Position numbers and translations under genes: made by a program
The notes under the pieces: model-generated
The model's input: the letters and a program-made list of their open reading frames with translations, nothing else
What the model was told of the DNA's origin: nothing
Database searches by the model: none
Shown: piece after piece, positions 48,701 through 60,700 of the stretch
Position numbering within the stretch: the first letter of the stretch is position 1
How the letters are laid out: every line of letters starts with the position of its first letter
NCBI GenBank assembly: GCA_031216445.1
Contig: CM062210.1
Span: forward strand, 18,559,501-18,623,500
Source of the DNA: Lateolabrax maculatus
Lineage: Eukaryota; Chordata; Actinopteri; Acropomatiformes; Lateolabracidae
DNA: 64,000 bases
Direction: 5' to 3'

Positions 48701-51700
48701 TGTAGGTGTGCTAACCCAGGGTGGTGGGGTGTTTGGAACATTCGTGTCCAGCTTCTACCTCCAGTTCAGCCAGGATGGCAGACAGTGGCACACCTACAGA
48801 GAGCTTGTCACCGACGCCCGGCCCAGAGCCAAGGTTAGACATCAGACAAAGCACACGCAACTTTCCAGCTTTATACACTGAAGGCCAGTTGTCATTGCAG
48901 ATCTTGAAATTGTTATATTACAATCCTCCCTCCAGGTTTTTAACGGTAACCATGATGATCGAGGGGTGGCAGAGATCCGACTGGACAGGATGGTGTCGGC
49001 GCAGTTTGTCCGCCTGCTGCCACACGACTTTCAGAATGGCATCTACCTCCGCCTTGAGATCATGGGCTGTGGAGATGGTTAGAACAGTAGCTTAATTAGT
49101 TAAATGCTACTTTGCTGATTGTTAAATGATTTTGTGTACAAATGTGATTCTAAAATGCTCTCCTCTCCTCTCCTAAAGGTTACCGCTGGTTGACCACCCC
49201 CACTCCTCCCTCCCCAGTCTCCCCAGTAGGTGGCTGCAGAGAGAAAGAGTTCCTGTGTGAAAATGGCCGTTGTGTGCCAGCAGGTCCCCTGGGAGTTGTC
49301 TGTGATGGAGTCAATGACTGTGGGGATGGATCAGATGAGATGTACTGTGGTGAGCCTTCCTACCTAACACCTTCATTTAATTTATTATATAAGAACAATG
49401 CAAATTTAAAGTCATTTTTTTCCGGGATGTGGTGGAGAGGAAACTTGCTCACACTCTCTGGCTAACTTTATCCATCTTTGGCAAGCATTTGATCCTGGTC
49501 CTTTTTAGTTTCATGGGCTTTGTAAGTCACACATACCAAGTCTGAAAATATAAATCAATTTTACTTTGTCTGGCAATTCCCCACATGCAGGTACGCAGCC
49601 AACCACCACAGCCACTAGTCCACGCAGCTGCCCTGCTGGTCAGTTCTCCTGCCCCTCCCCAGGAGGCTGCATCGAGGCAGGGCAGCGTTGTGATGGGATC
49701 CCTCACTGTCCCAAAGGAGAGGATGAAAACGGCTGCCATCCCAACAACAACATCACTACCCAGTCAGACAGGTGAAATTATTAGTATTTGTAGCAGTGGT
49801 AATAATAGTTGTTGTAAATGTAGTATTTAATCAATCCTGCTGTTAATTCACTTCTGTGTTCTGCTGCTTACTGTTTGTGTCATCTCTGTTTATCCAGCTC
49901 TTCTTTCATTCTTTCTTGGTGTTTTAAATATTTTCTCCACTTCACTGTTGTGTGCAACATTACAGACCACACACACCCACCGCTGCTCCTCTCAGGACTC
50001 CATCCATGGCTGCTGTCACTCATCCTGCAGTAAGACCAACAGTAAGAAAACACTTAAAAGAATGATCAGGTCCTCCAAATTCTGCACTGTGTCACTGGTG
50101 TTTATGCCTTGATATGTCCCTTATTTCCACTTCTTTTTTTCTTTCTAATGTAATCTAAAGATAAGAGTAATGGATTAGCAAATGTTGTCAATTTACACTT
50201 AATTCATTTGCTGTTGTATTTACAGACTGGTGGCCCAGGATATCGTGGTAAGTGTTAAATGCAGTTTAGATGGATTTATTTTTGGTGGACTGTTTTGAGA
50301 ACAGCAGCTTCTGTTAATTTCTTATTTAAAAAAAATAAATAAATCAAATATTGCTGCAGGCCAAATGCTTTGTGTTCAGTTTGCCAAACTATCTCTGTTG
50401 GATGGTATGAGAATCATCATATTCTGCAGGCATCTGCTCCTCTCCCCTTGGACTCGAGGATGGGAGAATTCGATATGGTCAGCTGACCTCATCCTCACAT
50501 CGTGAGAACAGCCCTGCTGATGCCGGACGACTAAACATCGTCCCTAACGTGTGAGTGATCTGATCTTGGTATGGTTGTCAGCCCTAAAGCATAAAATAGC
50601 CTGAGCATTTGATCTGCATCCACTTAAAAGCCTTTTAAATGTACTGCTGTTATTGTTTTTTGGAAAAGAGAATATAGAGCATACAGGAAAACAACAAACC
50701 ATATCATCTTCTGTGCAGTCAGGTTATGGAACCTGGATGGAGCCCCTTGCCTACAGATCCCCAGCCGTATTTACAGGTGGACTTCCTGGAGCCCACATGG
50801 GTATCAGGGGTGGTGACCCAGGGCAGTGAACGCATGTGGGGTTACCTCACTAAGTACCGCCTGGCCTTTGCCCTGCACAGCAGCCTCTTCACAGACTATA
50901 CTGAAGTTGGGAAACCCGGTGGCCCTGCTAAGGTATTTATAGTCATTTGGACATTTATAGTAATTTAACTTCAAGTGTTTTCTGTATTTACATACAACCT
51001 CATACGATCAAATGTTGTGAAATCCAATACATTATTCTTCACTACATGTGCTCATGTGGACGTGTCCTCTTAACTGTGATATAGGTGTTTGAGGTGCGGA
51101 TGGTGGGCAGGACCCCTGTAACCCGCTGGCTCAGCCGGCTGATCAGAGCTCGCTACCTGCGCATCATCCCGGTGGAGTTCAGACACACCTTCTACCTACG
51201 TGTGGAGATCCTCGGCTGCAGAGGAGGTGAGGAATTGAACCAAATGCACAAATAAATGCCAATCAAAATTCTCAGGACCCAATTCCTCTTGCATACTAGC
51301 TCATCTAGCTGTCAAAGTTCTATGTTTTACAGAACTACTGCTGGGCTGAACTACCTACCTCCCATACATCAGTGTTAAAATGAACCAACCCTCTCTCCTG
51401 CTCTTGTAGATGAGCTGGTGACGCCCAGCAGTGTGACCACGTCTCCCTCTGGTGGTGGCAAAGTGACTGTGCAGAGCTGTAAGCCAGGCCAGTTTGCGTG
51501 CCAGCACAGTGAAGAGTGTGTCTCTGTCTCTGTGCTTTGTGATGGCCGACCGGACTGCAAGGACCACTCTGACGAGATCAACTGTGGTGAGAGCTGAGGG
51601 ATATTTGCTCATACATATTTTTCATCATCTTTTCATCTTCTAGTTTTTGTCTCCAAATATGATTAAGTGATTGAAAAGGATTTATATTTGACAGTTTATT

Positions 51701-54700
51701 AGACAATTCAATCAAGAAGTATAGCACCTTCCTGCCTCCCTTGTATTCCAGTTTTCTTTGTCCATGTCTGTCTTTTTTTTTTTTATCTTTCTTTGTGTGT
51801 CTCTTTCTCCTCATCATCATCTTCAGGTACCGCTCCAACCAGAGGGTTTCCAGGGCTGCAGAACCAGACCAGCTCCACAGGGAGACCAGGTTTCCATGTT
51901 GACAGTACAACAGGTGCCCCAGGCCTCCACACCACCAGGTCCCAAAGTGTCCATCCTGATGCTAGCCCGGTGCCCACAGGTCATCCTGGACTTCAGAAGA
52001 CTACAACCTCAAGTACAGGTACAACTGGCTGTTGATCTAATCTATTTTTCACTCGTTGGTTTTACCAGGAAATTAAACCTTTTTTTAATGTCCTTTTTTG
52101 GTGTGTGTGTGTTTGCAGTGCACTTTTGATAAATTCTTTTTTTTGTCCTAAATGATACTGGACCACCAAACCATCCATCTACCAAGAGGTCACCACAGGT
52201 CAACCTGGACTGCATGTCACCACAACCCTCCACTCTGGAAGACCTGGGTTGCAAACGCCAAAAGGTGAGAAACACAACTTCCTTGCTAGTTATCCCACAA
52301 CCAGACATGACCTATGGATTAACACTTTTTACAGATTAAACATATATTGTCACTCTATTTTATTTTCATTTACAGCCCCATGGATCGCTACAACCCCCAC
52401 TGATGGTGGCCTACCCAGAGTGCTTTGCGTGGAGGGCCAGTTTGCATGCCGGTCATTTGGCTGTGTCGACTCGGCGCGGGTGTGTGACGGCAGAAAGGAC
52501 TGTTTGGACGGGTCAGATGAAGAACGCTGTGGTATGCATCAACAACCTGTCTATTAGTGGAAGTACAGAAGAACGACATCATTTTACAAACACTGTCAAT
52601 GTTGGTATTGATGATATTGGTACCTTATTGAAGATATATAGTTTCATGATGGACCTCACACACATGCAAAATATGATGTGAAATGAATCTTTTGAATAAT
52701 ATTTTAATAATAATATTAAGTGTTATTCCTGGAAAAACTCATATATAAGTTCACCATAGTTGTATTACTGTTCTACCATGTCTTATCAGGCACCACAGCC
52801 AGACCAACAGTGACTCCACAGGGCTCCCTTGTGCCCAGCCCTTGTTCTCCCAAGCAGTTCTCGTGTGCCAGTGGGGAGTGCATTCACCTGGACCGCAGAT
52901 GTGACCTGCAGAGGGACTGTGCGGATGGATCTGATGAGAAAGACTGTGGTAAGATATAAGACCACCTCAGAAGTGGAAATAAGATCTGAAAATAATCTGT
53001 TTTCCTTACCTCTCATTGACTCTCCTCTCCTGTAGTGGACTGCATCATGTCCCCATGGACAGCGTGGAGTGCGTGCAGTGTGTCCTGTGGTCTCGGCTCC
53101 TTGTTCAGGCAGAGGGACATACTGAGGGAAGCCCTGCCAGGAGGGGCCTGTGGTGGAGCTCAGTTCGACAGTCGAGCATGTTTCCCTCGAGCATGTCCAG
53201 GTCTGTTCTCTGAACCTAATTTCAAGTAGGATGCATCTTTAACAAGTACCTGGTATCTGATTTAATGGTTATCTCAATCTAATCCTCCACCGTCTCCTCT
53301 TGCAGTTGATGGTCACTGGTCAGAGTGGACAGAGTGGACGGTGTGTGACGCTCAGTGTGGAGGTGGTGCCAGGCAGAGGAACAGAACGTGCTCTGCTCCT
53401 CCTCCCAAGAATGGTGGGCGGGACTGTGAGGGCATGACCCTGCAGAGCCAGAGCTGCAACAGCCAGCCCTGCACCAAAGACATCGGCACACAGACAGGTG
53501 ACTCATACTCTGTCAAAGAATAAATTCTCTTCTTAGTTTTGAAAGTTTTCAGTCATTTTCCACTAGGATGGTGGTCCAATACTCGTGCCTTGACCACCTT
53601 GATTATTGCACTGCGGCATGATTAAATCTGTAAACTGCCTGAATTTTGTCTGTTCCTTGATTGGTTGTTCAGGCTGTGTCAACGGCATGGTGCTGGTGAC
53701 TGAAGCAGACTGCCAGGCTGGAAGAGTAGAGCCCTGTCCTCCTACCTGCTCACATCTCAGCTTGACCAGCAACTGCACTGCAGCATGCATATTGGGTAGG
53801 ACACACAGGATGTGATGGGGTGTCATTTTTGACCTAAGGGTGTAGAGCGTTGTCATTGTTTGCCTTATAATTTCATGTGGATATGAGAGATTGCGGTCAT
53901 TTTAGGTATGTTTCGGAGACCCAGTGTCACTGTGAATGAATCGGTACGAGTATTTTGAATTTTACATCGTACTGTCTGTACCAATGAATTCATAACACCA
54001 GATATATTTTATATATATATTTATATTTTAAGTGGTAAGTGTGAAAAAATTCCAATTGTCTCCTACCTTGAAGTGCAAGGCTTGTATCCCTTTCAGTATC
54101 CATTATTGCACATAACGCAAGCAAGTACATAATAATGCCTCTGTTATATGCTTTGTAACTTGGTATATGCTTAAGAAAAATGATCATTGTGATAATTGTG
54201 AAGATAAACAAAGTCATATTTTAGACATGGTGTTTTGGGTTCAATCATCAGGTCTCTTGCGGTTCCTCTTACTTTAAGTTGCATAAATATGATCACTAAA
54301 TAATTTACTAATTAATTAATTCCTTACTGTGAGTCAATGGCTTGGCAATTTCATACGCTCTATTAAATTGTTCAATAAAGCAAAACATTATTAAAAGCCA
54401 CAAACCTGAATTGAAGCAATGCCGGTGATATTTATTGCAGAACAATAGTTGCTCACTAGGGCTCATTCACTGGTAGTTGAAATTATGATTAAGACCATAA
54501 TTCTGTCTTCTCCAGGGTGTCGCTGTGCTGACGGTCTGTACCTTCAGGGTGGGCGATGTGTGAATGCCAGCCAATGTGTCTGTCTCTGGGACGGACAAAC
54601 ACTGCAGCCAGGACAGACAGTCATTTGGGATCAGTGCACCACATGGTAAGAGATAGAGAGGCATTCATTTTTTATTTTCTACTTTGAAAGCAAGCCTGGT

Positions 54701-57700
54701 TTGCATAACTGATGGTGTTTTTAAAATGCTAATTAACTAAAGTTACTTACTTTCTAAATACATCACTCATAACTTCAGTTATGCTTAATTAGTTTTTGTT
54801 TTTATTTTTCATATCTTAAAACTGTGTCATATTTCAGTTGTGAAATCCCACTTAAGTTCTTCTGGGACTTCTGTTTCAATCTGTGTTTCTATTGATTTGT
54901 AAAATGTTATTTTGTCCCATCAGTGTGTGCAGAGATGGACAAGTAACCTGTGACACCTCCAGTTGTGTGGCGACCTGTCATTGGTCAGCCTGGTCGTCAT
55001 GGTCACCATGTGATGTAAGCTGTGGTCTGGGGCTACAGCAACGCTACAGGTGAGCCTGTTAAATTCAATAGATTTCTAAAGCACTTTACTCTTTGGAACC
55101 CAATCAGCTATCAAAGGCCTTATCTCAGTCTCATTTCACTATCGAATTTAACCAATAATTCTATACTTATTCTATACTTTTTACACTCTAATAACACTTT
55201 AAAATATATTTTTTATGTGCTCACATTCTAGTTAAAGTTTTCAAATTCTTGGTTTTATATTTCACTGCTGTATCATTCACTGTTTGCTGCTGCAACAACA
55301 CAGTTTCCCTATAGGTATGTTACTGTCAATTAATTCAGTTTTAAATCATGAGTTTATTGCTCACACACTACTTATTAAATATGGATTAGGAGTCTTTATG
55401 TCTTGAATTTGTCTCCGCAGGTCTCCAGTCAACCCAGCTGGAGCAGTTAGAATCCAGCCCTGTCCAGGAGACTCCTCGGAGGCCCGCCACTGCTCCAGCT
55501 CCTGCCTCCCTGGTATACCACTTTATACTCTGGGCATACAACAGTAACACTAATGCTGCCACAAGTCTAACTGAGATCAGGGATTTCAAATCCTATATAT
55601 GGGATATATATAGGATGTGGACTTCTCTCCACTTACTGTAGATGTTATATTGTAGTGGATTTTACAGTATAATAAAGCCATCAAAGTGTGAAGAACTATT
55701 TCATGAGCAACAATTACAGTAAAGCCTTTCTTCATTTACTTTGCGAGTCTTAGGCCAGTATCCTAGTTTTGTAAATCACTTACATACTGTATATTACTTA
55801 ATATATGACAATATGGTGACTTTGTCCTCCTCTTGTGCAGTGCTACCAGACGGAGTCTGGAGTAAATGGACCAGCTGGTCAGAGTGCAGTAAGACATGTT
55901 TCAACCATGTAGATGATGTTGGAATCAGACGACGATTCCGCAGCTGCAACCACACACTCACATCCTTCAACCACACACACTCGGCCTGTGAGGGAGACGG
56001 CAAGGAGGAAGAGCCTTGTAACACTGTGCACTGTCCAGGTATTACAGATGTAGATGCACCTGCAAAACCATAACATCTTCTCTGTTCCCTCCCCTCTCCA
56101 CAAATGATGTGTTGGGGTCAAGAGGACTAAAAATCTGATTTTAGTTTTATACTTCCAGCGAATGGCGGCTGGTCAGCATGGTCACCGTGGTCTCAGTGTT
56201 CAGCAGTGTGTGACTCCGGTGTCCAAACAAGAGATCGATTCTGCAATTCACCCTTACCACAGCATGGGGGCAGCAGCTGCCCCGGGCCACACATACAGAC
56301 AAGAGACTGCAACTCCCACCCCTGCTCAGGTACTGCATCATCTTTTCTTATTACTAAAGTTTTGGAGGGCCATGGAATAATATGTGTGAATAGTATTGCT
56401 CTATAATAAATTTGTGTTTGTGGTGTTTTTGTAAGGGATTGCATTATATTTAATAAATGCATGTGCATTATTCTTAACATGCAATATAATCCTTATTTCC
56501 ACTCATCTGCTCTCAGGTGTCTGTCCAGAGGGCATGGTGTACATGACAGCAGCAGAGTGTGATGCTCAGGGTGGTGCGTGTCCGCGAGTGTGTTTGGACA
56601 TGACCTCCGCAGAGGTACAGTGTGCCACTGCTTGTTACGACGGCTGCTACTGCGCCCTGGGCTTCTACCTGCTCAATGGCAGCTGTGTGCCCCTGGCACA
56701 GTGCCCGTGTTACCACCAGGGGGAACTGCACCCAGCTGGTTCCACTCTGCCTGTTGATGTCTGCAATAACTGGTACTGTCGGCCTGTGTCCAAAATTGCT
56801 TTATTTTAAAGTAGACTAAATGGCACATCTGTCTATAAATGGATGATGATGATTTTGCCTGAAAGTTTAAATTAATATTTTGCGTGTTGGAATGTACAGC
56901 CAGTTCTTAAATCAAATGCCACCTGTTCTGCGTTGTGTGTCTTCAACAGTACGTGCACTAATGGAGAAATGGAGTGTGGAACAGCTCACTGCCCTGGTGA
57001 GTGGCTTTACTAGTCATTACAGTTTTAAATGTACATTTACATGTGTCCCTCCCTGTTTCTTGCTGTCCTTGAGTCCCATTCTCTCTCTTTCTTTCTCCGT
57101 CTTTAATCCTGTGTGTGTTTCTCAGTGGACTGTGGCTGGAGCAGCTGGACCCAGTGGAGTGCTTGCAGTCGAACGTGTGATGTTGGTGTGAGAAGGCGGT
57201 ATCGTTCGGGAACCAATCCTTCTCCAGCTTTTGGGGGTCGTCCCTGCAAAGGAGACAGAGTTGGGATCGATTCCTGCAGCATTGAGTCCTGCTTTGGTGA
57301 GGAAAGTACTTGGTTGCAAATTTTATTATAAACAGTTTTGAAATGAATCAGATGAATCGAATTGCCTGTTTATTCCTGTGCGCATTCAAAGAAATTAATA
57401 ATAAACAAACAATCACAGATTAAAATATAAAGGAAGTTAATCTAGTTGTGATGTGTCTGAAGGTGTCAAGGAGCCATGGAGTGTGTGGTCAGAGTGCTCA
57501 GTGACTTGTGGAGGGGGTTACAGGACCCGAACCCGTGGGCCCATCCGAATCCACGGCACCGCTCAGCAGTTCAGCGCCTGTAACCTGCAGCCCTGTGGTA
57601 CAGCAAGGCCGAGACTCTCATCTAACAATATTGTCATATTTAATATCAGAATTGTATAAGTGGATGCTCTTTAAGAAGACAGCAGAATGTGTTACAAAAC

Positions 57701-60700
57701 TTATACTTATTTTTTGCATTCAATTATGTTTTTGAAAAAATCTAAAAAATAAGAAGTTGAAAGTGCTCAAACAGAGTAACAGAAAATCACGAACTTCTAA
57801 CGTTAACTTACATGCTTATTCTTATATATCAAATCCTACTCTGGGAAGCACGTAAAAATGTTTGAAAAAAAAGGATAGAAGAAAAAGTGGGCACAGAGAA
57901 TTTATGCTTGGACTTTGTTGCTGTGTCAGGAGATGGAAGGGTGTGTCCTCCAGGCCAGGAGTGGAAGCAGTGCATGAGGGGAGCAGTGTCGTGTACAGAC
58001 CTCACAATGGACCTTAGCAGGAACTGCACACCAGGCTGCCAGTGTCCAGTTGGGACTGTCCAACAGGTGGGTGGCTGGCTAAACACAAACACGTGTAAAC
58101 ACGCACATACAGCAATCACGGCCACAGTGTTGATGGTCCTTCATATTTCCAGGATGGTGTGTGTGTGCGGGAGTCTGACTGCCGCTGTGATGTGGATGGA
58201 GAGCATTACCAACCAGGAGAAATTGTGCCCACAGACTGCAACAACTGGTAAGTAAAACTGAGTTTATTCTTTAATTGCTGTATGAGCCATGATTAATTAA
58301 GCTCCACCAGCATGTTCATCAGTATATAAAGAAGAAAACAATTGTGATTTAACTCGTGTGTGTTTATATTTCAGCACATGTGAAACAGGGAGGCTGGTAA
58401 ACTGCTCTCAGGTCAGCTGCAATGGTAGGCAAAAAAAAAAATAATTTGAATTTATCTGTAATATAGCCATTGTTGTGATATAAGAAGGTAATTTTTTCAC
58501 ATATAGTTTCCATAATAGTAACAGTATGTCAATAATCTTGTAGTCACAGCCAATGTCAATCATAAGGGTAAATAACCAATTATGATTTACATTGAAGCTG
58601 CAGTGATGCGAAACAACATGAAAAAGTGATATGAATAACATACAGGTTTTGTACTGTCCTTTTTCACCTCATTGTTCCACGGGTTCTGTTTCTCCACACA
58701 CTACAACACATTGTCTCTAGTTGATGGACAGTGGTCAGTGTGGACTCCCTGGGGTCAGTGTTCGGTGTCGTGTGGAGTGGGTCTCCAGTCTCGGTACCGA
58801 TTCTGTTCTAGTCCCAGGCGTTCTGGTAGTGGCTTACCATGTCTGGGCTCTGACAGAGAGGACCAGGTGTGCATCACCTCTCCGTGTGACCGTGAGTTAG
58901 TTTTTTATTCCCTGACACACTATTAATAATCTAAATGTATTGGCATGAATTGCATCCGGAGTGATTTTAATTTTAGCACAGTTAGACCACAAGATTGTAC
59001 ATGTGTACATACTCTACATCCTGTATTATGGCTGAAATTACCAGTTTTTTTGTACGTAAATGCTATATTGTAATTTACTTATCTTTATTTGCTGTGAATT
59101 TAAATTTTTTTACTGTTTCATCATGATATTTGGGCTCTTTCCAGGTGATGGTGGCTGGGGTCACTGGAGTAACTGGACAGAGTGTACCAAGTCATGCGGT
59201 GGGGGGGTTCGAAGCCATAGGAGAGAATGTGACAGTCCCAGTCCAGAGGGGGACGGGAATTACTGTGAGGGACTGGGAACTGAGGTCATGGCCTGTAACA
59301 CTGACCACTGTCCAGGTACGTTTACAAAATGTGTAAAAGGTAGATGACGCTGTGGGAACGCAGGTTCTGCACGTACGTATTGAGTTTTGTTGTACAGTTG
59401 ATTTTGTCAGTGTTTTGACAGTGCGTCACTATGAATGTGTTTTCAGTGGCCCCATGTTCGCAAGTCCCAGGCACAGCGTTCAGTAGCTGTGGGCCCTCCT
59501 GCCCTCGCTCCTGTGAGGACCTGGCTGTGAGTATTACACTGAACACAACTCCTGTTTCCACCCATTACCCTAACCATTAACTTTGTGGATAAGAATTTTG
59601 GTGATGATAAGTGCATCTCTTCCTGTCCCTCAGCACTGTCAGTGGCAATGTGAGCCGGGGTGCTACTGTACAGAGGGAAAGGTCCTGTCTGCTAATGGGA
59701 CAGTCTGTGTAGAGAGAAAAGACTGTCCCTGCCTGGATCTCAGCACTGGACACAGACTGGAACCAGGAGAGACCACTGAAGCCCCTGATGGATGTAACAA
59801 CTGGTCAGAATAATACCAGGAGCACATACTGTACATGCATGAACACCACATTTATATTTAAAAGGGAAACATCCAAAAAAAGAGAATGGAAAATAACTGT
59901 CGGTATTTCCACTTTGTTTTAGCACCTGTGAAGGTGGGAGGCTCAACTGCTCCAGATACCCCTGTCCAGGTGAGTAAGAGCAGCTTAACTATGCATTATC
60001 AATAAACAACATATAAACTTGATTTTTTTTTACTGGCCTGTGTGCAGTAATTTTTTCTTAGTCAAACATTTAAACTCATCCATTCAAAAACAATGAAAAT
60101 ATGAACTGTCTTCATTTCTGACTTAAATCTGCATGGGAACATTTTATCGTGGGATGACCATAAATGTAGATTTTGCATCCTCCTGTGTGTTTCCAGTGTC
60201 AGGTGGCTGGTGTGAGTGGTCAGAGTGGACTCCGTGCTCCAGGACCTGTGGGGCAGAGTCGATGACCCGCTACAGGAGCTGTGGCTGTCCTGAGCTCAAG
60301 GCAGGAGGAGCGGCCTGCTCTGGAGACCAGGAAATACACAATGGGGTTGGAGTTCAAATTCAGAGACAGCCCTGCCCCGTCATCACCTTCTGTCCGGGTA
60401 AGAGACCATCACTCATCATCACTATTGTTTGTTCCTATTGACAGAACCTCAGCTGAGCTAACTGAAGAAGTTTATTGCTAGAACTATTTAGCCCAAAGAA
60501 ACAATTATTTTATGTGACTGGGGAATGAAAACAGGTTCCAGATGTCTCAGTCAGTCACTCCTTCAGATATTAAGCTTTTCTTCATGGTGACTTGACAAAG
60601 TGGCATTTATGCATCTTTTATTACAGTTTTTCTTTAATTTATTCTTTGTATCTCCTATATTATATCCTGTCCTGCTTCTATTATTTGGATCAACATCTAT

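Noticed and set aside
52110..52125. Alternative acceptor TTTGCAG at about 52119 for sspo exon 56
   Set aside because: Its reading frame hits a TGA within four codons, so the weaker CCAAG acceptor at 52186 was preferred.
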